DNA of 64,000 bases, taken from Hymenobacter metallicola. GTDB lineage: Bacteria > Bacteroidota > Bacteroidia > Cytophagales > Hymenobacteraceae. The stretch is from assembly GCF_004745645.1 (NCBI RefSeq), contig NZ_SRMB01000001.1:62001-126000 (forward strand). The letters are read 5' to 3'. The translations under genes were made by a program, and so were the position numbers. Shown piece after piece: positions 24,583 to 31,963 of this stretch (position 1 is its first letter; the number at the start of each line of letters is the position of its first letter). The notes below the pieces were generated by a model. The model made no database searches, was not told where the DNA came from, and saw only the letters and a list, made by a program, of their open reading frames with translations.

Positions 24583-26775
24583 TTAGTTGTAATTAGGCAA
24601 GAACTTGTACTTGCGGCTGTAATCAAGCATTTGCTGGGCAAAATCGGAAGGATATTCCACCTTCACGTCCACAATTTTACCTTCCTGCTGCACCGGCACC
24701 AGGCGGGGCTGGATAAAGCCGGCGTAGGGGGCAATGTTGAGCTTGGCGTAGCGGGCCAGCACTTCCTTGTGCAGCACCGGGTCGACTTTCACGCCGTAGG
24801 TTTCAATCAGGTTTTTGGCCGCCGCATAGTCGCCCTCACTGGTCAGGCGCTGCAATTCGCGCAACAGCTGGCCAAACAGGCCCCGCAGCTTCTGGTAGTC
24901 GTTGACCTTGAAGTAGGTTTTGCCGCCTTTGGTCACTTTCTCAATGACGTTAGCTTTTTTACCTTTCTCGTAGGCCCATTTGGCTACCATCTGGCGGTTG
25001 CGCATGTGGGCTTCCTCCACGGTTTCGCCCAGGGGCAGGCGCACGAGCTGGCCCATCAGGCCGTTGCGGATGTAGTTGTCATACTCGGCCTTGCCCACTT
25101 CCAGGCTCGGCACCACGCCCAGCTGCACCAGCTTGGGGTCCATCAGGTAGTAGAGGGCCACCAGGTCGGCGCGGCCTTCCTCGATGGCCGAGGCGTAGCT
25201 TTTCAGCGTTTCCTTGGGCGTACCCACGCCGGGGTTGATCTGGCCCGAGGCGTGGCCGATAACTTCGTGCATGTCGGTGTGGAGCTTGCCGGCCAGGCCG
25301 GCGTACTTGCGGGCCCGCTCTTTTTCCTCGTCGGAGTAGGCAAATTCGTCGAGCGAGCCGCCGGCGTCGGCCAGGCCGTAGGCGTCCACGATGTTGCCCA
25401 GGTTCACCGACTTCGAGCCGTGCTCCTTGCGAATCCAGGTGGCGTTGGGCAGGTTGATGCCAATGGGCGTGGCCGGGGCTGCGTCGCCCGACTCTACCAC
25501 CGTCGTAATGACCTTGGCCGTGATGCCCACCACGTTCTTTTTCTTGTGCTTGGGCAGAATCGGGGAGTTGTCCTCAAACCACTGGGCCTGGTCGCCGATG
25601 GCCTTGATGCGCTTGGTGGCCTCCTGATCCTTGAACGACACCACCGACTCGTAGGAGGCCCGGTAGCCCAGCGGGTCGCCGTAGACCTCGATAAAGCCGT
25701 TCACCACGTCGGTGCGGCTCTTGGTGTCGCGCACCCAGGCAATGTTGTAGTCGTCCCAGGTTTTCAGGTCGCCGGTGGTGTAGTACTGCACCAGGCGCTG
25801 CAGGGCCAGTTTCTGCTCGGGCGTTTCGGCCACGTCCACGGCCTTGCCCAGCCAGTATACCACCTGGGTCAGGGCTTCGCCGTACATGCCGCCCACCTTC
25901 CAGGTCCGCTCCACAATCTGGCCTTTCTCGTCCTTCATCAGCTTGGAGTTCAGGCCGTAGGAAATGGGGCGGGGGTCTTTTTTATCAATCTTCTTGGCGT
26001 AGAAGTCCTCGGCTTCCTTCTGCGTTACGCCCTCGTAGAAGTTGTTGGCCGAAGACACGACCAGGTCCGCATCCTTTTCCTGGTTGACGCGCTTGGCCGA
26101 CACGGTCGGGTCGAAGATAATGGGGGTAATAGCCGCCAGAAACTGGTCTACCGACTCGCCTTTTTCCAGGGGCAGGGTGCCGGGGTCCACGCTTTTCACC
26201 AGCTGGGCAAAGTAGGCGGGCGAGCATTCGGGCACAAACTTGCGGGTAGAGTAGTGGTGATGAACCCCGTTGCTAAACCACACGCGCTTGGTGTACACGT
26301 TCAGTTTGTTGGCCTCATCCACGCGCTGGGTGTTGGTTGTGGCCGTAATCTGCTGCTGATTGGCCGGCCAGATGGCCTCCAGGGTGCGGCGCACGCGCAG
26401 GTTGTGCTTATAATTCTGGTCGTAGGAAATATCCCGGCCGCTCAGGGCCGCTTCGTAGAGGTAGTAGAGCAGCTCTTTCTGCCGGGGCTCCAGCTCCTCG
26501 AAGCCGGGCACCTGGTAGCGCAGCACGCGCAGGTCGGCAAACTGCTCACTGACTACCTGAAACGGGGCGTTAGCCGGAGTAGTGGATTGAATGGGGGCAC
26601 TGCCCAGGGAAAGAGCCTCCCCCATCTGCCGCGCCGAGGCTTTGCTGGCGTCGTCGGCCGCGTCGGTAGTGGTAGCCGTGGTGGAAGAAGAAGTGGTAGC
26701 GGTAGTGCTGGCGCAGCCGCCGCCCAGCTGGGCGGCCAGCAGCAGGGCCGCCACCGAAATATAGGTACGCTTCAT
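24583..26775 (-). CDS. Dipeptidyl peptidase III (M49), lipoprotein
   Basis: Zinc metallopeptidase that removes dipeptides from peptide N-termini, 730 aa. The zinc site is the family's HExxGH, here His503-Glu-Val-Ile-Gly-His508, and the second motif EEGRAD (Glu532/Glu533) provides the third ligand. The N-terminus after the ATG at 26775 is a lipoprotein signal (LGGGCASTT), so unlike the cytosolic eukaryotic enzymes this one is envelope-anchored. A Ser/Thr-rich tether follows to about residue 45. An alternative upstream start at 26823 would spoil the signal peptide. Function is well supported by the motifs; substrates in vivo unknown. Confidence 0.92.
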   Translation of the reverse strand: MKRTYISVAALLLAAQLGGGCASTTATTSSSTTATTTDAADDASKASARQMGEALSLGSAPIQSTTPANAPFQVVSEQFADLRVLRYQVPGFEELEPRQKELLYYLYEAALSGRDISYDQNYKHNLRVRRTLEAIWPANQQQITATTNTQRVDEANKLNVYTKRVWFSNGVHHHYSTRKFVPECSPAYFAQLVKSVDPGTLPLEKGESVDQFLAAITPIIFDPTVSAKRVNQEKDADLVVSSANNFYEGVTQKEAEDFYAKKIDKKDPRPISYGLNSKLMKDEKGQIVERTWKVGGMYGEALTQVVYWLGKAVDVAETPEQKLALQRLVQYYTTGDLKTWDDYNIAWVRDTKSRTDVVNGFIEVYGDPLGYRASYESVVSFKDQEATKRIKAIGDQAQWFEDNSPILPKHKKKNVVGITAKVITTVVESGDAAPATPIGINLPNATWIRKEHGSKSVNLGNIVDAYGLADAGGSLDEFAYSDEEKERARKYAGLAGKLHTDMHEVIGHASGQINPGVGTPKETLKSYASAIEEGRADLVALYYLMDPKLVQLGVVPSLEVGKAEYDNYIRNGLMGQLVRLPLGETVEEAHMRNRQMVAKWAYEKGKKANVIEKVTKGGKTYFKVNDYQKLRGLFGQLLRELQRLTSEGDYAAAKNLIETYGVKVDPVLHKEVLARYAKLNIAPYAGFIQPRLVPVQQEGKIVDVKVEYPSDFAQQMLDYSRKYKFLPNYN

Positions 26776-26904
26776 TGCAGGAATTGCGGGTGGAAAGTTG
26801 TACAAATCAACGTCTTTTTTCACATAGTTGAGACGCCAATTCCGTATCCGCAGCTTGTTTAGGTTCGGTTGTGGGCTTTCCGGCGGCTAACTAGCCGGGG
26901 CGGG

Positions 26905-28047
26905 CTAGCGGTGCGGCTCCTCGGGCCGGGTAGGGGCGCCGGTACTGCGCAGCGTATTCAGCCGGTCGAGCTTGCCGGAAGCCGTAGTCCGAAACTGCGG
27001 TACGTACACCAGCTCCCGGGGCCGCTCGTAGCGCTCCAGTCGCTCGGCCAGCAGGGCCAGCAGCCGCTGGCTCTGAGTTTCCGTCAGGGGCGCGCCCTCC
27101 ACGTAGGCCGTTACCTGCTCGCCCAGGCGGGCATCGGGCCGGCCCGCCACGAAGGCCCGGCGGCCCGGCAGGTTGAGCTCCACCAGGGCCACTTCCAGCA
27201 CTTTCTCCACTTTTTCGGCCTGCACCTTCACCCCGCCGGAGTTAATGACGAAGTCGGCCCGGCCTAGCCACTCGAAGGTGTGCTCGTCGAGCAGGTGTAC
27301 CCGGTCGTTGGTCGTAATCAGGCGGTCATCCGTTACGTCGGCCCGCACGGTAAGGCAGCCGCGGGCATCCTGGTCGATGTGAATGCCGGGCAGGGCGCGG
27401 TAGGTGGTGGTGGCCTCGGGGCCGTTGAGGCGGCGCAGGGCAATGTGGGAAGCCGTTTCGGTCATGCCGTAGGTTAGGTACACCGGCACTTTCAGCTTCT
27501 GCAGGGCTTGTTCCAGGCTGCTTTCCACCGTGGCCCCGCCCACCAGAATGGCTTTCAGCCGGTTCAGCCGGGGTAGGTAGGCGGGCGTGAGCACCTCGCG
27601 CATCTGCAGGGGCACGAAGGAGGCAAAGTCGAACTCGGCGGTGGCGGGCACCAGGGCCAGCGGGTCGGCCTGGGGCTCCACAATGGTCAGGTGCAGGTTC
27701 AGCTCCAGGCCGCGCACCAGCATCATCATGCCGCCCACAAACTCGCAGTTCAAACACACCAGCATCCGGTCGCCGGGGCCCAGGTCGAAGTAGTCGCCGG
27801 TGCGGCGGGCCGAAGCCACCAGCTGCCGCCGCCGCATCGTCACCGACTGCGGCTTGCCCGTGGAGCCCGAGGTGCGCAGCCCAAACTCCAGGGCACCGTT
27901 CAGCCACTGCCGGCAAAAGTCCAGCACCTTGGCCTCGTAGCCGTTCAGGTCTACGGGGCTGTTGGCGGGGTACTGCTTGATGTCGGCGTAGCGGAATTCG
28001 CGGCCGTTGAGCAGCAGGGAGTCGGGGAGCAGGGCAGAGGCAGACAT
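26905..28047 (-). CDS. menE: o-Succinylbenzoate-CoA ligase (MenE)
   Basis: AMP-forming acyl-CoA synthetase, 380 aa, that activates o-succinylbenzoate in menaquinone synthesis. It shows the P-loop-like TSGSTGKPQSVTM, the aromatic-adenylate motif YLTYGMTETASHIA, the hinge region WLGRADFVINSGGVKVQAEK and the C-terminal lysine segment TASGKLDRL. The short N-terminal domain is typical of MenE. The assignment is reinforced by menB, menD and menF on the same strand, although three unrelated genes and a gene remnant intervene. Start ATG at 28047; an upstream start at 28074 adds nothing conserved. Confidence 0.85.
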   Translation of the reverse strand: MSASALLPDSLLLNGREFRYADIKQYPANSPVDLNGYEAKVLDFCRQWLNGALEFGLRTSGSTGKPQSVTMRRRQLVASARRTGDYFDLGPGDRMLVCLNCEFVGGMMMLVRGLELNLHLTIVEPQADPLALVPATAEFDFASFVPLQMREVLTPAYLPRLNRLKAILVGGATVESSLEQALQKLKVPVYLTYGMTETASHIALRRLNGPEATTTYRALPGIHIDQDARGCLTVRADVTDDRLITTNDRVHLLDEHTFEWLGRADFVINSGGVKVQAEKVEKVLEVALVELNLPGRRAFVAGRPDARLGEQVTAYVEGAPLTETQSQRLLALLAERLERYERPRELVYVPQFRTTASGKLDRLNTLRSTGAPTRPEEPHR

Positions 28048-28164
28048 AGGCAAAGTAGAAATGACAAGGGGCAAAGATTCACCGAATACAACCGCAACTG
28101 CATACGCAGGGCCCGGCAGAAAGCTGGGTTCGGGCGGTAGTGTCTGGAAATCAGATCAAAGCTT

Positions 28165-28362
28165 TTACGCACCCGCCGGCACCGGATAGGGTTGCCAGGG
28201 GATGTTGCGCCACCGGCCGGCCCGGCCCTGGAGCAGGAAGCGGGCTACTTCGGCAATATCCGCGTGGTTGCCGTTGGACAAGTCCCACGTCAGGCGCCCC
28301 GCCACAAAGCGCACACCTTTTAGCGGCGGCGCTGGGAAAACCGGAGCCTGGTTCTGCTTGAC
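28165..28362 (-). pseudogene. Coding remnant lacking a start codon
   Basis: A leftward open frame of 65 codons with coding character and no proper start. After an in-frame TAA at 28363-28365 it begins with GTC and reads through QAPVFPAPPLKGVRF, RLTWDLSNGNHADIAEVA and WRNIPWQPYPVPAGA to a stop at 28165. The first usable initiator is GTG at 28312-28314, giving 49 aa. Protein-like features include the WDLSNGN segment, the Trp-rich tail and codon choice like the neighbours. Either a small gene with a lost start or the tail of a decayed gene. Product not recognised. Confidence 0.4.
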
Positions 28363-28414
28363 TTATAGAGAGCTAAAGTTGTAACTTAGGGAAGCCACCA
28401 ACCCCGTATGCGCC

Positions 28415-28627
28415 ATGCACGCAGCCTCCCGCAATTCGTTTGCTCTGGTCCGGACCTTTGTTTTCCGGCGCTACATCACGCTTCGTCGTGCTGCTCTGGC
28501 CACCGACCCCGCCGCCGAGGCCGCCCGCAAAGCCCGTAAGCGGCGTAAGAAAGAAGCCAAGCACGAGCGGCTACGCAATTTCTTCGGCTGGTGCGCCGGC
28601 TGTGAGGCCTACGGCTCGATCTTCTAA
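28415..28627 (+). CDS. Small basic hypothetical protein
   Basis: 70 aa, very basic (AARKARKRRKKEAKHERLRNF), ending in a Cys-containing WCAGCEAYGSIF. Could bind nucleic acid or ribosomes, but nothing identifies it. It is isolated between leftward genes, with a possible -7-like TAACTTAG upstream near 28381. A hairpin follows at 28645. Moderate doubt that it is a gene. Confidence 0.45.
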   Translation: MHAASRNSFALVRTFVFRRYITLRRAALATDPAAEAARKARKRRKKEAKHERLRNFFGWCAGCEAYGSIF

Positions 28628-28644
28628 AAGAACTCCCAGATAAC

Positions 28645-28676
28645 AAGCCGCACCCCTAGTCAAAGTGGCGCGGCTT
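28645..28676. terminator. Possible terminator
   Basis: 7-bp stem AAGCCGC / GCGGCTT (28645-28651 with 28670-28676) between the small rightward gene and the leftward gene ending at 28754. T-tracts are weak on both sides. Confidence 0.4.
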
Positions 28677-28753
28677 ATTCGGGGCTGGTTGCAGCAGCCG
28701 TTGACTGGCATACGGCAAGCAGTGCCCGGGCATGGCTCCAGCCTACAACCAAC

Positions 28754-29770
28754 TCACGGCTTCCTGATGTATACAAGCGTGGACGTAAACGGCTTTTGTG
28801 GCGTGTACTTATCATTAATAAGAAAGTAGCCCTTCTTATGAGCCGCTAGGCCTTCCCAGTTGTAACCCATGTAGGGCCCGGGCAACTCGCCGATGGGCTG
28901 CCAGCTAAGTTCCCGGCCCCGGCGCCTGATAGCCACCAGCCGGCAGTAGTTGTGGTAAGCGGCACCGGTCCTGATAAGGGCCGTGCTGGCCGGGTCGGTG
29001 GCAGGGGTGCGGTAAACCGTGTCTTCGCCCTCCCCCTTGAAGAAGTAGTTGATGGCCGTGAAGTGCCTCCCTGTGGTGCGGGTTATGTCCGTGATTCGAA
29101 ACGGCAGCCGGGCCAGCGGCAAGGCCGTAGCCGGTGAGGCCGCAGCAGAAAGAGTGTGTTGGTAGGCGTAGTTTTGGGAATCGAAATAATTGTATTCAAA
29201 AAAGCTCAGCAGCGTGTTCCGGTCCTTGCTGATGGCCTCGAAGCCAGCATTGTAGATGTGGGAGCCGTCGGGCCGGGTGGGCTTGGGAAGGGCCAGCAGA
29301 AACCCGGTATCCAGAACCACGGCCGAGTCCTGCAGCGTACCTTTTAGCAGGTAGCAGTTGGGCGAAAGCGTGGTGGTTTCCACGCTAAAATAGAGCTGCT
29401 TCCCGTCGAAGGCCAGGGCCTCCAATCCTTCGTATTCCTGGTTTTGGGCGTTGATTTTGCCCTGGAGCACGGCCAGGTTCACCAGCGGGTACTTGCGGTA
29501 GGGCAGCGTATAAGCCGTGTCGGCGAGTTGGCGCTCCAGGTCGGCCAACTCGATGCGGTAGAGCTTGCCCTCGGCTTTATCCTGCAACCGGCTTTCCGAG
29601 AGCAGAAAAAGCGCCTTCTGACGGATAGCCAGGCCGGAAAACTGATTGTCGTAGTAGGCAAGTTCCGCGGGCAGGGAGATAGGGCGTACTGCCAGCTGCG
29701 GCAGGGGTGTTTGGGCCCAACTGCCGGCCGGCAACAGCAGCAAGGCCAGGGTCCTGGCATAACGTTTCAT
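28754..29770 (-). CDS. Exported phytase/esterase-like propeller protein
   Basis: Secreted protein of 338 aa; signal peptide to about residue 20 (GSWAQTP). The body looks like a beta-propeller of the esterase-like/phytase-like group: YEGLEALAFDGKQLYFSVE, NAGFEAISKDRNTLLSFFEY and a late YNWEGLAAHKKGYFLINDKY, the paired EGL / EGLA segments being typical. Enzyme activity is not assured. It sits between menB and menE without an evident link to menaquinone. The ATG at 29770 is preferred because the signal peptide starts there. Confidence 0.6.
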   Translation of the reverse strand: MKRYARTLALLLLPAGSWAQTPLPQLAVRPISLPAELAYYDNQFSGLAIRQKALFLLSESRLQDKAEGKLYRIELADLERQLADTAYTLPYRKYPLVNLAVLQGKINAQNQEYEGLEALAFDGKQLYFSVETTTLSPNCYLLKGTLQDSAVVLDTGFLLALPKPTRPDGSHIYNAGFEAISKDRNTLLSFFEYNYFDSQNYAYQHTLSAAASPATALPLARLPFRITDITRTTGRHFTAINYFFKGEGEDTVYRTPATDPASTALIRTGAAYHNYCRLVAIRRRGRELSWQPIGELPGPYMGYNWEGLAAHKKGYFLINDKYTPQKPFTSTLVYIRKP

Positions 29771-29877
29771 CGGGCCAAGGCCCCGGACTAAGTGAGGCAA
29801 AACATGTGGCTGGAACACAGGGCTGAATAAAAGAGCGGAAATATGTACCGGCGCCGAACCGCCCGGCTACCACCGGG

Positions 29878-30393
29878 CTACACCATGGTGGTGACGATGA
29901 CGCTGGAGGCCATGGTCATGTAGTAGTTGGTGCAATGAACGGCCAGCAGCACCAGAATATCTTTCTGAGGCAAGGACTCGAAAAGCTCGGAGCTGGTAAC
30001 GGTATAATCGTAGTTGGTTTTGTTCCACTTAAAATCGGGCAGAATCGTGAGCAGCTCTTGTTCTTTCTTGTCGAGCAGCACGTAGCTGCCTTTCAGCACA
30101 CTCTGGTTTTTCAGCACAAATGCGTTGTTCACCCCGCCCAGCCGCGACTTGAGCACGATGTTGCCGTTCCAGTGCATTTTAAAGCTGAGCAAAACGGTTT
30201 CTTCCTGGTCTTTGAGCTCAATCGTGGTGCCCCAGAAGCCCCGGGGCTCGATGCGCAGCAATGGGCCGTTGGTCAGCGAAAGCACGGCTTTAAACGTAAA
30301 CCACTCGGTGTACTTCAGTTCGCCCAGCACGGCGGCATTGGCCACCAGCGTAAACGTGCGGGTATCAGTCGATTTTATCAGGTAGTGGGCCAT
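29878..30393 (-). CDS. Hypothetical protein, 171 aa
   Basis: No recognised family. The first 120 residues predict a string of beta strands with alternating aromatic and polar residues (FTLVANAAVLGELKYTEWF, LLSFKMHWNGNIVLKSRLGG), which loosely recalls the tubby/LURP-one barrel; the last 30 residues form a hydrophobic segment (DILVLLAVHCTNYYMTMASS) that could be a membrane anchor. The ATG at 30393 is the natural start; extension upstream is unlike protein. It is a single gene between two exported-protein genes. Confidence 0.6.
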   Translation of the reverse strand: MAHYLIKSTDTRTFTLVANAAVLGELKYTEWFTFKAVLSLTNGPLLRIEPRGFWGTTIELKDQEETVLLSFKMHWNGNIVLKSRLGGVNNAFVLKNQSVLKGSYVLLDKKEQELLTILPDFKWNKTNYDYTVTSSELFESLPQKDILVLLAVHCTNYYMTMASSVIVTTMV

Positions 30394-30538
30394 GGGCTTG
30401 CAAAGGGAAGATGGTGAATCCGCTCGGGCCTTGGCTGAAAATACTAGCAAACCCCGGCAGCTAAAGGTGGCGCCAATATAGGCGCGTTTACCGCGCAAGT
30501 CACCAGGCGGCTATAAGCCAGGCTGCCCCGGCGTTGCC

Positions 30539-30898
30539 TTACTTGGCAGAGGTCGGGGCCGGAACCAGCTGGAAGTAGGTTGCTTTGAAACGATTGTCAA
30601 CCACTTCTCCCTGCACCCTGGCCTGCCGAATGGCCTGGCAGAAACCGTCCTTGGCGTGGGCGTCGCCGTGCGAGTCGATAGTGGTGCCGTCCACGAAATA
30701 CGCTTTACCGTCGCGGCGAATAGCCAGGTCACAGCTTTTGCCCGGCAGCCCCAGCTTGCACTGCCCGCAGGAAGCATCAACGAGCAAGATTTCCTTGGCT
30801 GGATCGGGGCCGGGGGGGCTGGCCGCCGGGGCCGCCGATTGCGCGTAGCCGGCCGAAGCCATCAAAAAGCTTAGCAGCGAGAACAGCAGGATCTTCAT
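30539..30898 (-). CDS. DUF6370-type exported cysteine protein
   Basis: 119 aa; signal peptide to about residue 19 (GYAQS), then a compact domain with conserved cysteines and histidine: VDASCGQCKLGLPGKSCDLAI, YFVDGTTIDSHGDAHAKDGF and C-Q-A-I-R. This pattern fits the DUF6370 family of Bacteroidota; the CxxC pair could bind metal or form disulfides. Function unknown. It follows menB on the same strand but after a terminator. Confidence 0.7.
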   Translation of the reverse strand: MKILLFSLLSFLMASAGYAQSAAPAASPPGPDPAKEILLVDASCGQCKLGLPGKSCDLAIRRDGKAYFVDGTTIDSHGDAHAKDGFCQAIRQARVQGEVVDNRFKATYFQLVPAPTSAK

Positions 30899-30949
30899 AG
30901 AGTAGAAACTTGAGGTAAGTAGGGGCTGGCAGGCAAAGGACGCTGAAAG

Positions 30950-30991
30950 GCCAGAAAAGCAAGCTGCCCACCTGTATACGGGTGGGCAGCT
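30950..30991 (-). terminator. Terminator after menB
   Basis: Perfect 11-bp stem (30962-30972 with 30981-30991), 8-nt loop; read leftward it is followed by TTGCTTTTC. It separates menB from the DUF6370 gene. Confidence 0.8.
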
Positions 30992-31018
30992 AAAGATAAA
31001 CCAACTACAACGGGTTGG

Positions 31019-31843
31019 TTACGGAAATTTCGGAAACTTCGAGAAATCCGGCTTGCGCTTCTCGATAAAGGCGTTCTTGCCTTCCTTGGCTTCCTCAGAA
31101 AGATAGTACAGCAGCGTGGCGTTGCCGGCCAGCTCCTGAATACCGGCTTGCCCGTCGAGCTCGGCGTTGAACGAGGATTTGAGCATGCGCAGGGCCAGGG
31201 GGCTTTTCTCCAGAATCTTCTTGCACCAGGCCACCGTGGTTTCTTCCAGCTGTTCCAGGGGCACCACTTTATTGACCAGGCCCATATCCAGGGCTTCCTG
31301 GGCGTTGTACTGGTCGCAGAGGAACCAGATTTCGCGGGCTTTCTTCTGCCCGACTACCCGGGCCAGGTACGAAGCCCCGAAGCCGCCGTCGAACGAGCCC
31401 ACGTTGGGGCCGGTCTGGCCGAAACGGGCGTTTTCCGCCGCTATGCTCAGGTCGCAGACGACGTGCAGCACGTGGCCGCCGCCGATGGCCCAGCCGGCGA
31501 CCATGGCCACCACGGGCTTGGGAATCGAGCGAATCATTTTCTGCAAGTCCAGCACGTTCAGGCGGGGTACGGTGTCTTCGCCCACGTAGCCGCCGTGGCC
31601 CCGCACGCTCTGGTCGCCACCCGAGCAGAAGGCCTTGCCACCCTCACCGGTCAGGATTACCACCCCGATGTCGGTGCGGTTGCGGCAGATGTCCATGGCC
31701 TCAATCATTTCCTGCACCGTGAGCGGGGTGAAGGCGTTGTGAACCTGCGGACGGTTGATGCTGATTTTGGCGATGCCCTCGTGGAAGGTGAAGAGGATTT
31801 CGCGGAACTCCTTAATCGGGGTCCAGGTGATTTGTTCGGCCAT
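31019..31843 (-). CDS. menB: 1,4-Dihydroxy-2-naphthoyl-CoA synthase (MenB)
   Basis: Crotonase-fold enzyme that closes the second ring in menaquinone synthesis, 274 aa. Oxyanion-hole and active-site segments are present: [33 protein letters not shown] and [17 protein letters not shown] with the MenB-specific Ser-Phe-Asp-Gly-Gly. The C-terminus ends in the [11 protein letters not shown] type typical of MenB. ATG at 31843. menD lies 120 bp upstream on the same strand, with an inverted repeat between them. Confidence 0.93.
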   Translation of the reverse strand: MAEQITWTPIKEFREILFTFHEGIAKISINRPQVHNAFTPLTVQEMIEAMDICRNRTDIGVVILTGEGGKAFCSGGDQSVRGHGGYVGEDTVPRLNVLDLQKMIRSIPKPVVAMVAGWAIGGGHVLHVVCDLSIAAENARFGQTGPNVGSFDGGFGASYLARVVGQKKAREIWFLCDQYNAQEALDMGLVNKVVPLEQLEETTVAWCKKILEKSPLALRMLKSSFNAELDGQAGIQELAGNATLLYYLSEEAKEGKNAFIEKRKPDFSKFPKFP

Positions 31844-31864
31844 AGTTGGTCAGATTTGCTTTAG

Positions 31865-31959
31865 CGTCTTCTGCGTTTTTCTCGGTGCCTTCTGCGGGCC
31901 AAATCGTTGAACGATGGTTCCCGCAGAGGACGCAGAGGAAAAACACAGAAGGCGCCGAG
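31865..31959. repeat. Imperfect inverted repeat between menB and menD
   Basis: Left arm at 31865-31898 (CTTCTGCGTTTTTCTC, CCTTCTGCGGG) and right arm at 31920-31959 (CCCGCAGAGGACGCAGAGG, AAAAACACAGAAGG) are imperfect complements around a 21-nt centre. The CCGCAGAGGACGCAGAGG sequence is a dispersed intergenic repeat type seen in many bacteria. It ends 4 bp from the menD stop codon. Confidence 0.65.
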
Positions 31960-31963
31960 CTGT

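Noticed and set aside
24559..26862. A 767-codon rightward open frame antisense to the dipeptidyl peptidase III gene
   Set aside because: High GC third positions keep the opposite strand open. The product is a Val/His/Gly-rich mirror with no family motif, while the leftward frame has the HExxGH zinc site.
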